Source of the DNA: Loripinus fragilis
Lineage: Eukaryota > Mollusca > Bivalvia > Lucinida > Lucinidae
Direction of reading: 5' to 3'
DNA: 64,000 nt
Assembly: GCA_964019695.1 (NCBI GenBank)
Contig: OZ026519.1
Coordinates: 23,498,013-23,562,012, forward strand
Below are positions 51,000-62,360 of the stretch, piece after piece (position 1 is the stretch's first letter; the number at the start of each line of letters is the position of its first letter). The notes beneath the pieces were generated by a model. It was not told the origin of the DNA. It made no database searches and saw only the letters and a list, made by a program, of their open reading frames with translations. Position numbers and translations under genes: made by a program.

Positions 51000-51311
51000 A
51001 TGCGCAGATCAAGCTTTTTTTCAGAGGGGCCCAACTCTGACAACTTTGTTTTTATAGTTGATGAGGGGTGAGAGGATCCAGATACCATAAAAAGTGTTCA
51101 TCATTGGCCCGCCAGCGAAGCGCCATTTAAATTGCCAGCAAAACGCCATTCCGGTGGACCAATGATGGCCGAACAGCAAGAATGCTGGCTTGGAAGTTTT
51201 GTGATATCCAGGGGTGACCAGTATCGCTAAGGAGCCCCATAGCTGTCTGATTTTTCAGGGGGTACAGACCCCTGTCCCCTACCCAATATCCCCTCTACGG
51301 ATCCACCCATG
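51000..51311 (+). mobile_element. MITE family M6, plus
   Basis: ATGCGCAGATC start, GAGAGGATCCAGATACC, the CGCCAGCGAAGCGCCATTT core, and GGATCCACCCATG end. Confidence 0.75.
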
Positions 51312-51389
51312 CCTCGAACTATCGAGAATTGACCTGTTTCATGAGCCTAATAAGCCAGCACAAGAGGTTTTGGAGGGTCTTAATGGGGT

Positions 51390-51545
51390 ACCTCAAAAAT
51401 CAATAAGCAGTAAAATTTAGACCAAGAGATCGCTAATCAGTACAATTTAGGCCCAAAAATCAGCAATCAGTAAAATTTAGGACCAAAATCGCTAATCAGT
51501 AAAAAAATGACCCCAAAATCAGTAATCAGCAAAAATTTGTCAAAA
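51390..51545 (+). repeat. short tandem array, about 30-36 bp units
   Basis: At least four loose copies of AATCAGTAAAATTTAG with CCAAAAATC spacers. Confidence 0.7.
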
Positions 51546-52730
51546 TCTGTAAAATATCTTAGAAGGCATGCCATTTGGGCGATAAAAACTAATTTTTAAG
51601 ACTACTTGATGCAAATGACAGTCTGATCTGGGTCCACATGATCTGCCTGTATACTTATATGCAGGAGATAACTTCAGCAGATATATTTGCTCCATGGTCA
51701 CTAATAAATGACTAGCCGGCCACTTCTTACCTCTAACAGTTTACTGTGTATACAAATGGATCTTTCCTTCTGGTTTGATGCAATAAACTTAGATAGGCCA
51801 ATTTACATACCTTGGGGTGTCAGGTTATAGTTTTTAAAAGTAGTGTTTGTGTTTGTTTTTGTCTGAAGATCTTTTTTACCTAGCAAACAGTATAGACCTT
51901 GATGAAATGCCGCATAATGTGTCATTTCATCTGGGTCTTCACTGTTTAAAAAAGTATCCATTTAGGGGTTTCTCGTATACAAAGGGTTAAATGCATTGCC
52001 AAATTATTAAAAGTATGTTACTGTCACATGAACGTGCTTGAACGGTAGTTTGACTTATTTTTTTTCAGCACTAACAGCGAGCTAAGCCACGAACTGACAA
52101 ATCAATCAATGGCTTCAGGGGTTTAGTGATCTGTGAATCAGAGAAACTTTCACCCAGTAGATCAGCCTGGATCTGTATCAACCAAGTCTGACCATTTTTC
52201 GCTGTGTGCTCAATGGTACATGTATCTATGTCTATAAAGTTTCCATACTTCATATTAATTAATGGACCTTGAAGGGCAATCGAACAACTGCGGATAGATC
52301 ATTAAGACGGGTTACTGTAGAACAACATGGAATTATAACTTTTTTTCCATCAAATTCGCTAACTGTTGAAACGCCCCATTCCACTATTAATTTTAGGGCC
52401 ATTATTTGCTAATCAATAAACCCTATTGACACCCTCATTTTGTACTTGTCGCATTTACGACCACCAAAGACACAGTCTCACCAGGCACAAATCTGTTCAT
52501 TTGGTGTTGTTATTTCTTTTATTAAGTATGTCTAACTTATTTTACAATGGATGGGGGGAGGGCGGGGTCCAATTAGTCTATTTTAAAGGAAGCTAAAAAA
52601 ATATATGGGCCGGTTCATTTTTTCCTGGGGTAAGGGGTCCATTTGCTTATTCCTAAGTAAACCTATACATCTTATGATTTTCCATGTCAGGAGTCTCTGT
52701 CTCTGTCGAGCCCACCCCTCTGGATGATAC
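51546..52730. other. no gene recognised
   Basis: A 60-codon minus-strand open frame (52071-52253) has protein-like composition but no family or splice support. Confidence 0.3.
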
Positions 52731-52733
52731 TGT

Positions 52734-52895
52734 TTTGTGGCTATTCCTTGGCTGTAACCAGTATTGGTCTGGGTTGGTTTATGTTTTTCATTTAGTATCC
52801 CAGGAGCACCCGACTGCCAGGCTCAACTGGCATTCGTTCTGGGTTTGAAGCCTCTTGGAACACGCGGCCTTGGCTTAAAGTATGATCTGACAGGC
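52734..52895 (-). mobile_element. SINE S3 fragment, minus
   Basis: TTCCTTGGCTGTAACCAGTA through GCCTTGGCTTAAAG is the reverse complement of the body of the S3 copy at 24420-24560, with about one change in eight. Confidence 0.65.
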
Positions 52896-53250
52896 AAGGA
52901 AAACAATTCACTACAATGAGGCGGCTACATTAAAAACATTTAACTGACAAATGGTATATTATATTATTTATAACTATGATTTTTCAAATATATATGAGTT
53001 GACTGAGATGACGCCTTTTATTCTTATTTCGTTGAAATTTCTTTTTTTTTCCATATAGATAAACAGTCAATTAAGTTGTAAAAATATATACTTAATAAAT
53101 GCATCAGCTCTACAACATAAAAAAATAGATATACGATATATATGTCAGCTTGAAAAATAAAGGGAGGTAAAGTTAGTCAAGACAAGTATGGATATATATA
53201 TTGTGGTATCCTGACCCAATAAATACATAAAAGGAGCTATGACATGATTT

Positions 53251-53758
53251 TTGTTTGTTTGATTTGATTCCTTACGTCCCATCAACAATCTTTCAGTTAT
53301 AAAGGGACCGATCTTCCTGAGCTGAACCAGTAGGTCTACTAAGCTAGGATTAATGTATCTTGCTCATGCGCGGATCCAGACAGTTTTGCTAGAGGTGGTC
53401 CAACTTTGACAACGTTTTTTTGGGGTTTTTTTTAGTTGATGAGGTGAGGAAGAATCCAAATACCACTTTCAGCGGGCCATCATCGGCCCGCCAGTGAAAC
53501 ACCATTTAAATGGCGTTTCGCTGGCCTGCCAATGTTGGCCCATTATTGAATGCTGGCTTGGTAGCCAGGGGACCCGGACCAGTATTGCGAAGAAAACCTA
53601 TGTTTTTGTGATTTTTCAGGGGGGTCCAGACCCCCTGTCCCCCCCTCTGGATCCGCCCATGATTGCTCAAGGACACAACTCAGTGACTCCGGTGAGGCTC
53701 TTACCTGTGTCCCCTCGGTCTCGAGTCAAGCACTCTTCCATTGGACCACTGCGCTCCC
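53251..53758 (-). mobile_element. SINE S1, minus, interrupted by an M6 MITE
   Basis: Tail TGTTTGTTTGATTTGATTCC at the left, tRNA-like head (CCACTGCGCTCCC) at the right. Between 53364 and 53662 lies the MITE. Flanks AGCTATGACATGA (53235-53247) and AGCTGTGACATGA (53759-53771) form a 12-of-13 target duplication. Confidence 0.8.
53364..53662 (+). mobile_element. MITE family M6 inside the SINE, full length
   Basis: TCATGCGCGGATCCAGA at the start and GGATCCGCCCATGA at the end; the core is CGGCCCGCCAGTGAAACACC with its inverted partner. TTGCTCA occurs at 53360-53366 and 53663-53669, so the target repeat is 4-7 bp depending on where the TIR is cut. Confidence 0.85.
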
Positions 53759-53928
53759 AGCTGTGACATGAGATTTCCAACAATGCGATATGTGCGATCA
53801 GAGAGGCTCAGACCAGCCTGCGCAGTCTGGTCAGAGCTTTTGACAGCTGCTTGAATATTCACATGAACTGCCTAAGCTTAAAATGAGGCTACACAGGCTC
53901 ATCTGAGTCTATTCATGTCAAAATTACT
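53758..53928. mobile_element. MITE family M1, right-truncated
   Basis: AGCTGTGACATGAGATTTCC start, interior CAGACCAGCCTGCGCAGTCT. It breaks off at 53928 against an S1 tail (TGGGACGTAAAGAATC). Confidence 0.65.
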
Positions 53929-54292
53929 GGGACGTAAAGAATCAAATCAAACAAAACAAAAAAACATAGGGGTAATTTCTAGCTATAACACCGTTTGCAA
54001 CGAGTGCTACTTGTTTGGGAGAAATTATTAATTTCCGATCATTCGGTGCGCCCTCTGGCGTCAAAAAACTTAGCATTTACTCTTTTGTATTATGACAATC
54101 CAGTCCTGCCTCATGACAACCTAGCTCTGCCTATTTACAACCTAGTTCTGCCTTTTGAAAACCGAGAAATGACATAATCTGAATCTAAATACGAGTGAAA
54201 TGACTACTAAATGACAATTTGCATGATATAATGACACAATTTACAAAGTAAAATGAGATTACCAACATACAAAAACAAACTTGTATGCATAC

Positions 54293-54418
54293 AGTATCGG
54301 CGGAAATTTTATTCCATAAGTTATGCTTAACTTCATTGTGCACAGCATTGTCATCGACCGGAAACATTTTATCAAATACTGACCTGTCTGATTTGAGCAC
54401 TGTGGGTACATGTGACAT
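54293..54418 (-). CDS. possible first coding exon, unknown gene
   Basis: ATG at 54418 opens 42 codons (MSHVPTVLKSDRSVFDKMF ... NLWNKISADT) ending exactly at ACT|GTATGC. Just upstream are TGACGCATTTGG and, further, GCGTCATCACGTG, a CRE-like site plus E box. No matching next exon or family was found, so this is weak. Confidence 0.2.
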
Positions 54419-54429
54419 ATTTGTTTACC

Positions 54430-55145
54430 AAATGCGTCACAGAGTCATGTGATTCGCCCGATTGGCTGATTCAATATTGTTTATCAAGCGCGTCATCACG
54501 TGTCACTGAAACGGTTTCAATGAAAATTCCATGCGGAGGATGTTTTCAAAAATGTTTTAGTGCAAACAATATGATCAGTCTATGGCTGAATACCGTAATA
54601 CCTATCATTGTTATGATTTGGCTACCCAATATGACTAGATATCTCCAATGAAGGATTATCTATAGGCATTTTTTAACGTAGGTGTTTTGAGTAATGCGCA
54701 CCGCGTAACAGCACAAACCCGATTTTTCAGTCGCGATGTCCCATAGCAGACAGGTCGATCCATTAGTATCGCACATGCGCAGACAATGTTGTGCACAGCC
54801 CTCTTGTCGAAACGAAATGCAACTTTGTAAATAACCATTCAGTTTATATATTTGTGATGAGCACCATCTATGACTGAGATTATGTCTCTACCATAATATA
54901 TATAGGTACAATTAAATATATGCCTCCATTAGGCGACCTAAAAGCATCTATGGCTCAAGTGCCATCAGCTTCAGCTCAATTGCTACAACTTAGACACAAG
55001 AACCATATAGAAGCCACTAAACCACCAATGTACAATATCACAATTAGTTGCATTATTTCAATTATCGGGGTGTCATCATTTCAAGAACAGGTGTATGGCT
55101 ACAAATGCGAAAACCAAGCATCTGTTCCCCAAACCGAAAAAGGTT
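54430..55145. other. no gene recognised
   Basis: Short palindromic stretch near 54770-54800 (GCACATGCGCAGACAATG). Otherwise unassigned. Confidence 0.3.
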
Positions 55146-55147
55146 AT

Positions 55148-55384
55148 TGAGCCGTGACATGTGATTTCCAAAAATGTGGCATTTTGACAAGTGTATACTC
55201 AGACGAGCCTGTGCAGCCCCTTTTAAGCTTAGAAACTCCAAATACGTTTGGTCAGTAGCTTATCACTCATAGAATATTCAAGCGACTAGCAAAGGTTCTG
55301 ATCAGACTGTGCGTATGCACAGGCTGATCTGAGGCTTTGCTGGTTGCACATACCATATTGTTGGAAATCCCATACCACGGCTCA
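55148..55384. mobile_element. MITE family M1, full length
   Basis: TGAGCCGTGACATGTGATTT and CCCATACCACGGCTCA bound a 237-base palindromic element like 14136-14374. Confidence 0.85.
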
Positions 55385-55446
55385 TATGTTGTACATGTAG
55401 GTAAGCCACATCCTGTGCATGGCTGGTAGACACATATACCAAAAAC

Positions 55447-57000
55447 CTATATAGTGCAATCATCAGATAATAATGAAACAAAATCTACCCGTTCTTCGCC
55501 TAGAAATGCTGATGTACATGTAAGTGAAGCTTTATCTAATCTCCTAAGATATAGATACACGTTTGTGTCAAACTGGTAAATTTTGTCCCAAAGTGAAACT
55601 CGTTCCAGATGAACATACTGTGCATTCGCTGATGCAATGATCATTGATATTGACATAACTATTGTTACAATTGGCACTGAGCCGGACACTGTCAGCCTCG
55701 TCTATTAGACAAGAAATCGTTTGAACAATTGTTTTTGCTGCTGGTATGTTTTGGCTTCATTTTTTATATGAACCAGACAAAATGAATGTGAAAATCACTG
55801 TGTATGCGTTTAAAACGCTAGAACTGATGCCACAATGTCCGACTATGCCACATATACTCTTCTCGTTCCTGTATCTTCATTCTAATAGTAATTTTCCATT
55901 CCAATCTACCTGGAAAGATACTGTCCCTCTTGTATGCTTCCAAGACATTCAAGAGACCGCACTTTCCAAGTATGTTAACTATGTCTGATATAAAGCCTTT
56001 CTGTTTCATATTATTTGCATCAAAAACAATTAGAAGCCAGTGATCGATATTCAATCTGAAAAGTTGGCCAAATACAGTTAACTTTCTGAAGTCTATTTCT
56101 TATTCAATTGTGTACATTGCCATTATGCGTATTGCATTATCAGTCCGAGTCCGTATATTTGAGCTTGTATAATTAGACTTTTCGCTTACTGTAAAGGCAG
56201 CAACTTGAATATTCATATCTGGGCGTGGTTCGGCTATTTCATCTGCTAAGGAAGGGAAATCAGGTTTTATGTATAATTTGGAACAGGGTTAACAAGCTTT
56301 TTGAGCCGCGCAAATGTGCGTGCCTTTCATGAAAATCATAACCGTATACACACTGACTCATATTTATTAACCCTTAAAGCGCATAATCACAAAATGTATG
56401 TTTTTGTCGTCCACTAAACTATTTGAAGGCTCATAGATAAACAGTGTGGACACAGATCAGACTGCTCCTACAGGAGCAGTCTGATCTGGGTCCACAATGT
56501 TTGCCTCCCTGCTTATGTCAAATAGACATTTTCAGATGCAGTTATTTTGCTGGCGTTTTAAGGACTAAATAATGACTGAGGTGGTGGCTTAAGATGATAC
56601 AGTTACTTTTGAATAGAACCACGCCTCCTTTTCAGCTTTTACCTATGCCTAAGTTTGACCAGTCCTAATTACGCATGCATAAGGCGCCGCCTTTACAGTA
56701 AGCGAAAAGTCAAGTAATATATATTTGATGCGGAATCTATGTGCTCTTTCCAAGCTTAATATGTCAAATTCAGTAACGGTATACAAGGTTTCACAACCAT
56801 GTAGGTCTTTAGGCACAGCAGTACATTTATATATTTTCTGACAAGATTGGGGATGTAAACCATGCTCGTGAACAATGCAACAATTCACCAGACTGACGAA
56901 TTTATCAGAAGCGAGTTTGATATTAACTTTTAAAGACATGTATTTATTTAACATAATGCCAAAATACTTCTTCTTGACTGTGTGGGGTCCTAAAAGCCAT
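55447..57000 (-). pseudogene. LINE C-terminal relic interrupted by a TIR element
   Basis: Minus-strand pieces in order: MLNKYMSLKVNIKLASDKFV, GCETLYTVTEFDILSLERAHRF (56740-56954), then past an insertion IDFRKLTVFGQLFRLNIDHW, KQKGFISDIVNILGKCGLLN, FPGRLEWK (55830-56100), then WDKIYQFDTNV near 55590. The YGCE..., LE.AHRF and IDYRKL.FGQLCRL-like runs recall the C-terminal region of CR1/RTE-like LINEs. Several shifts; no RT catalytic core. Confidence 0.6.
56187..56713. mobile_element. 527-bp TIR element inside the LINE
   Basis: GACTTTTCGCTTACTGTAAA at 56187 pairs with its complement ending 56713. It splits the LINE frame between AHRFRIKYI and QAQIYG. Inside is a 17-bp stem palindrome (56454-56491, CAGATCAGACTGCTCC). 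No coding frame. Confidence 0.7.
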
Positions 57001-57088
57001 TTCGATAATTACAAATTTTGAGTAGCATATTTAATATTGATGCTTCATGTAAGGAAGCGCAGGGTAATTAATCCCCTGCGCTTATCCA

Positions 57089-57217
57089 GGCCGTTTCGCT
57101 GGCGGGCCGATGATGGCCCGCTTATAGTGGTATTTGGATCCTCTCATAAACTTTTTTTTTTAAAAAAGTTATCAAAATTGGACCCCCTCTGACAAAACTT
57201 TCTGGATCCGCGCATGA
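57089..57217 (-). mobile_element. MITE family M6, half copy
   Basis: GTTTCGCTGGCGGGCCGATG, GGTATTTGGATCC and the end TCTGGATCCGCGCATGA. Confidence 0.75.
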
Positions 57218-57402
57218 ATCGGTAAAGAGACAGTGAAGACTGCAACAGACGACATAGTTGAGATTCAGGGAAGATAACGCTTACAAATTCACGAGGATTT
57301 TCTTTTAACTTAAGTTAAAGAGGACAACACATTTAGCAAATCGTTTGCCACCATCAAACCATATACATGTATTCTTTTTTAAAGCAGAAATAAAGTTGGG
57401 AT

Positions 57403-57408
<6 letters not shown>

Positions 57409-57450
<42 letters not shown>
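57409..57450 (+). repeat. CT microsatellite
   Basis: About 20 CT units; a shorter CT run is at 57629-57650, inside and after the adjoining SINE fragment. Confidence 0.95.
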
Positions 57451-57453
<3 letters not shown>

Positions 57454-57463
57454 GTCCGCCTGT

Positions 57464-57590
57464 CTAGGAGCCTATTTGGCATAGTTAATAAACCACTTGC
57501 CTTGTAAAGCAGGGGCACGGATTTCAATCCCCAGCTTCACTGGTTTGTCAAATGTGACTTTAAGCTGTGGCCTCGTCTCCATTTGACCTT
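57464..57590 (+). mobile_element. tRNA-like SINE, diverged S3 relative
   Basis: GGAGCCTATTTGGCATAGTT, CTTGTAAAGCAGGGGCACGG, TTTCAATCCCC (B-box-like) and TTTGTCAAATGTGACTTTAA parallel S3. Confidence 0.6.
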
Positions 57591-57768
57591 AGATATTGAA
57601 GGATCGTCAAACACAAACACACAAGTCTCTCTCTCTCTCCCTCTCTCTCTTTTCTTCCTTTTTTTGAGACCATATTGGATGTAACAGTAATAATGGGACT
57701 GATTCGCATCACGTCTACGCCATATACTACTTGTCACTATATGCGTCCTATGCCTTTTTTTGCTACAG

Positions 57769-57992
57769 GTACCTACTATACAGCAAAGATTTTGAAACCG
57801 AGTCGAAAGCTGCTGAATAGCTGTATTTTTCCAGAATCGCTCAGTCTAAAGGTTCAAGTTCCCAGGAAAGGGCGAACATTCACTGTGTTTCTGCGTAAAA
57901 ATGATCTCCTTAACAACGACGTACCATTGTATTATATGCAGAATACAACTGTGGGTATCACTTTGATTCCCGAGTCTGTCGCTGCACGAAAG
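57769..57992 (+). CDS. exon of an ADAM-like metalloprotease prodomain (candidate)
   Basis: Acceptor TTTTTTTGCTACAG, donor AAG|GTATGA. After two bases completing a split codon, 74 codons run TYYTAKILKPSRKLLNSC, PESLSLKVQVPRKGRTFTVF, LRKNDLLNNDVPLYYM, LIPESVAARK. The pattern of a hydrophobic strand, an RTF turn, then LRKN.LLN.DVP.YY resembles the reprolysin (M12B) prodomain of ADAM and mig-17-like proteases, which keeps the enzyme latent during secretion. Phase 0 out fits the exon at 62928. No catalytic domain is in the window, so the family call is tentative; that this is a real exon is more certain. Confidence 0.6.
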
Positions 57993-58264
57993 GTATGAAA
58001 CTCTCCGATGAATCTATGGCTGAAAGTACTCAGGATTATTCCTGATTTAAGCATTTTAATGCCATTGGTCTATTTTCAGATTATCGAAAGACATTTGAAT
58101 TTTTAACTGAAAATGTTTGATATTTAATAGGCCTACTGCAAATTTTTAAGATTTGAAATTATTAATTTCGGGATGAGCATTTTCAACCAGCATCCATATG
58201 AAGTCACGCGGTATATACATGTACCAGGTAGATATATCGTTTCAAACAGACTAATAGCAAAATA

Positions 58265-58485
58265 TTGTTAAAACTTTAATTATGCTTATCTCAACTCAAC
58301 TGCTCATAAAAACTAAACGGCTGAAATGTTAGGCAATTCTTGCCTTTAAGTTCTCGATGTTATTTTTATACAGCTAATAAATATCAAAATGCCAAGAATT
58401 GTTGGTATTCTAATATTTATGAACATGATAAATTTTATGCTAAGTTGGGATGAGCATGAAGAAAAGTTTTATAACTTCGGAATAT
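58265..58485. mobile_element. MITE family M2, diverged
   Basis: TCAACTCAACTGCTCATAAA at the left, AGCATGAAGAAAAGTTTTAT and AACTTCGG at the right. Confidence 0.6.
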
Positions 58486-58647
58486 GGTATTCTCAATAAA
58501 AGCTGAATGACAATGCTGAAAAGGCAGCATATTTCCCCGCCAAAATTGCGATTTTATATACGTAGATTCGTCCTTCCACACAGCGGTGATCCTTATGCAA
58601 GCGTCATTTACTTACAAGAATAAGCTGAAAACATATTTACAAAATTT

Positions 58648-58891
58648 TGAGCTAGTGCAAGAGATTTCCAATAATGCGGCATTTTGAAATGTGTAGACTC
58701 AGATGAGTCTCTGCAGCCTCCTTTTAAGCTTGGAAACTCAAAATGATGTTCATATTCAGTCAGGAGATTAATACTCTTAGAATATTCAAGCGACTAGCAA
58801 AGGCTCTGCTCAGACTGCGCGTATGCACAGGCTGATCTGAGGCTTTGCAGGTCGCACATACCACATTGTTGGAAATCTCATGCACTGGCTC
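58648..58891. mobile_element. MITE family M1
   Basis: TGAGCTAGTGCAAGAGATTT and TCTCATGCACTGGCTCA ends, family interior. Its minus-strand translation (HEISNNVVCATCKASDQP) is a phrase I recall from mis-annotated proteins of marine invertebrates. Confidence 0.8.
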
Positions 58892-58894
58892 AAA

Positions 58895-60085
58895 TTTGAT
58901 ACAATCCTTAAAAGTTTTGTTTTGCTGACATTTAGAAAACATGGAAACTGTGAATGTTAATACGGCTGTTCATTTAACTATTTGAGGAAGATATGCAAGA
59001 ATAAGGAGGCATCCTTGGTGAGATAGGTGAATAGCTAAAGTGACCCTTGCGATTTCTGTATTGTATATACATGAACATGAAGCTATTATCATTTTAATGT
59101 AATATTTCAATGTTCTAATATAATATAAGTGCAAACTAACCCTTGGTACTAGGCAGGAGAATAGGAGGGCAGAGGAACTTAGCTTTTCTACGTCTGCATT
59201 CAATGGCGTCTGTCTCAGTTCTGCTGTAAGCGTATACAGCACGTGAATCACTCAACCCTGACATTCCTCCTGCTTACTACCCAGTAACCCTTCTACCCTA
59301 CTCACAATAGTCCGGTAAAGTACTAGTACTCGGAGAGTTACCTCTGTCACCGGCTACCTAGCTCCATAAATTACTATAATATGGACGTCAATCGTATGTA
59401 TTGCAGATACATGTATGAAGTGAGCTAAAAGCTGCCAGATATAACCAAAGAGAGACAACCTTGCCATGCACCTGTATGTTGCAGAATACATGTTTATCGC
59501 CAGTGCCAAATGACGATGTGGACATATTAAACGAATTTTCAGAGCAGACTGGCCAGATCATAATTGGTTCAAAAGACAATCTGATTTGTTGCATGCGAAC
59601 AGCAACTGCAAAGATTAGTCTGCGCATACACACCGTCTGATCAGCGTCATCAGTAACTTGCTACATACAAAATCTCAATATTCAAGCTAGTCTCTGTAGT
59701 TAGCAGATTGACCTGAATCTTACCTGGTCCAACTAGAACACAGTCTCGTCCACTACATGTATCAGGCCACCAGCCAGACGCTATTTGAATGGCGTTTCGC
59801 TGGTAAGCCGATACTGGCATGCTTTAATATTATCCTGGTTCGATATTAATTTTGTGAATTGCGGGTATTCTTATAGAGCTGCGACGAAACACCAGATCGA
59901 ATCTGGCTCTGCGCCAACGTTGAACACATGGCAATTAGTTATTCTTTGTCCTGAATGAAGGACCAGGGTATAACGCTTGTAAACACCTGACTCTTGAAGA
60001 AATAAGCTGATCACAGTTCACGCTGATTTCCTTTCTTTCTATAAATACTGACACGCTCAATTCTAAACATTAAGCCAGGGAGTGC
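58895..60085. other. intron, mostly unassigned; M6 fragment at 59763-59820
   Basis: GGCGTTTCGCTGGTAAGCCG (59791-59810) marks an M6 core fragment. A palindromic CTGCGCATACACACC stretch sits near 59620. No exon was recognised. Confidence 0.4.
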
Positions 60086-61525
60086 GAATTTTGAAATTTT
60101 GAAATGTGTGATGCGCTCCATTATCTTTTGGACAATATATTTATAAGATTTGGCTCGAAATTATATAGACAAATTGTAGGTATTCCAATGGGTACTAATT
60201 GTGCTCCTCTTTCATTTTGTTTTGTTATGAGAGAGACTTTATGTTGTCTCTGTCTGACAATAATCAAACTGATATTATTGAAGCTTTTAACTCAACCTCC
60301 AGATATTTAGATGACTTACTATATCCTACTGAACTTCAATTAAATAAGGCGAATTCTGCTGATACTGAAGCTCCGTTTTTGGACTTGAACTTGTCAATAA
60401 CAAATGCCATAGTTTCTTCTAAAATTTATTATAAACGGGATGATTTTAATTTTGAAATAGTAAATTTCCCCTTTCTTGATGGAGATGTTCCTCGCTCTCC
60501 TTCCTATGGTGTATATATTCCTCAACTTATTCGTTTTGCTAGAGTGTGTTCTAATGTTGAGGACTTCAACAACAGAAACTTATTTCTAACTGCTAAATTA
60601 TTAAAACAAGGTTATAGATATCATAAAATTCGAAAAGCATTTTCTAAATTCTACCACAGACACTCAGAGTTAATTGTTAAATACAACATTGGGTTAAAAA
60701 CTAATCTGCAGCAAGGCATATCAGAACCTATTTTTATGGTGATTAAGTTTATAAATTCAAACGAATTTTTGGAAATCTAATTTTAGTGATCAATTCAAAA
60801 AGATAGTAAAACGTTATATAAGGGTTGGATATAACTTGGATATCATGCGACAGTCTGCATGCCTAGTTTTAAACCCAATCACGGTTTATAGCTATGGTTT
60901 CCTCTTTAATTGCACGACGGTGGGTCAGACCTCAGACTCTACGACGGCTCTGACGTAAAGCTTTAATCGGTGAGTTGGTGTCTGGTGTTTATCTGTAGCT
61001 GGACCCACCGTGGCTCAACTTGAGGTTTCCTTTAGCTCTGACTATCTGTGAGTCATGAGCCCTTTTCTTTGTTTCATCATGGTGTGTTAATTAGATTAGA
61101 GTGTTTCTCCCTAATGATACATTGCATTAGTTAGATGGCCTCCACGCGAGCTGAATATTTCTTGTACTTCAACAACAGCAGAATCTAGGGCGAAGATTTG
61201 GTACCGGTAAAAAGGCATTTTTAAAAGCCTCCCCGGTGGCTTAAGCTGCTGTCCGTTCTAAGGCGGTGGTTCTGTTGTTGTTGACTTTTTGTTTATTGTT
61301 ACTCCCATTGTGGGAGTCTGTAATTGTTCTATGTTTTGTTGTACGTTATTTTATGTCCATTGGAGTATTGCAATCATCTTGATGGGGAAGAGAGAGCTGG
61401 TTGCTTTGCTTTATTTGTCGTCCTGGTGTCTCTAGATGGTTGAGCGGCTCTTCCTCGCGGTGCCACGGGGTTTTCTGGGGTTTGTGATTGTGGTATTTCC
61501 TGATCATACTCACTGACTATTTTTG
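60085..61525 (+). mobile_element. Naiad retroelement, 5'-truncated, subfamily B
   Basis: Begins in RT (CDALHYLLDN, FIRFGSKLYRQ, GIPMGTNCAP), shifts frame at 60210, then YERDFMLSLSDNNQTD, STSRYLDDLL, FPFLDGDVPRSPSYG, AFSKFYHRH to 60780. About 14 codons after YLDDLL are deleted. The C-terminus resumes after shifts (ACLVLNP ... LFNC, ALT, TAA near 60957). The B tail follows to TTCCTGATCATACTCACTG near 61525. It sits inside the intron of the ADAM-like gene. Confidence 0.85.
60199..60780 (+). pseudogene. Naiad RT fragment, longest open part
   Basis: 193 codons keeping the YLDD catalytic box and the downstream thumb-like region to GLKTNLQQGISEP. It lacks the N-terminal fingers and the segment between YLDDLL and YPTELQ. 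Not functional. Confidence 0.8.
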
Positions 61526-61609
61526 AGAAAAAGGCAAACACTTTAAGCTTGCACAATATCAATACATTAAACCAAACTGGCTTGAAATGGGCAAGGTGCC
61601 CATCGCATA

Positions 61610-61790
61610 TGCACAGGTAACTCAATAAATGCCCATGCTGACGTATCTAGCTGTGCTAGAGATACTCTTGTTGGTCTGAGTCTTTATCGACATCCATGTT
61701 ATGTGTATGCGAGAAGCGAATACTCAGGCGTGTCAGCGCATATGCGCAGACGCGCGTGAGTCTTCGTTGCCCGATGATTTGATAAGTACC
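61610..61790 (+). repeat. dispersed palindromic repeat, second copy
   Basis: ATGTGTATGCGAGAAGCGAA followed by CGTGTCAGCGCATATGCGCA; relative of 45225-45420. Confidence 0.45.
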
Positions 61791-62026
61791 AAAGTCTCGT
61801 GTGCTGGCCCATTAAGATTAATATATTTTACTTCGCTTGATAATAATTGATATGCATTTCTATAAAAGCAGCTTATCTAAATTAGAAAAAAATGTTTTGA
61901 TTAAAAGATCCCACTTTGTTACAGCATACAGCATATTACCAGAGCCCGGAAAACAACGGATTTATATCTGTGCGCTGTTCGAAGAAATCCGGAATAGTTT
62001 CATTTGTAAGTTTTTGCCTTTATTTA

Positions 62027-62027
<1 letters not shown>

Positions 62028-62110
<83 letters not shown>
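62028..62110 (+). repeat. CA microsatellite, about 41 units
   Basis: Uninterrupted CA run in the intron of the ADAM-like gene. Confidence 0.98.
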
Positions 62111-62112
<2 letters not shown>

Positions 62113-62224
62113 AATTAATCTACAAATCAACCGATTTGATTGAGTCTATTCATGAAAGTTACTGAAAAGTATAAATTTAAAACGCTCTTTCTTTCTATCA
62201 TACTGGCTTCGCTCAAACTTGAGC

Positions 62225-62360
62225 ATTGTCACAGGGCTCTTAATAAGCTGAAGAATAGCGTAACTTCTGTGAGTTTGTCACTTTCCCATTGCTATCCTGG
62301 GTCAGGTGTGGTACTTGATTGTATCGATTCCTGATCTTTGCACCATTACTTACTTTTACA
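62225..62360 (+). mobile_element. Naiad 3' tail, subfamily A, terminal part
   Basis: GTGAGTTTGTCACTTTCCCA, CCTGGGTCAGGTGTGGTAC and ATTGTATCGATTCCTGATC end about 250 bases right of the CA run. Confidence 0.75.

Noticed and set aside
52071..52253. 60-codon minus frame with protein-like composition
   Set aside because: No splice context, no family, and near dispersed repeats; too short to call.
61837..62118. Open frames ending in Thr-His repeats
   Set aside because: Produced by translation of the CA microsatellite.
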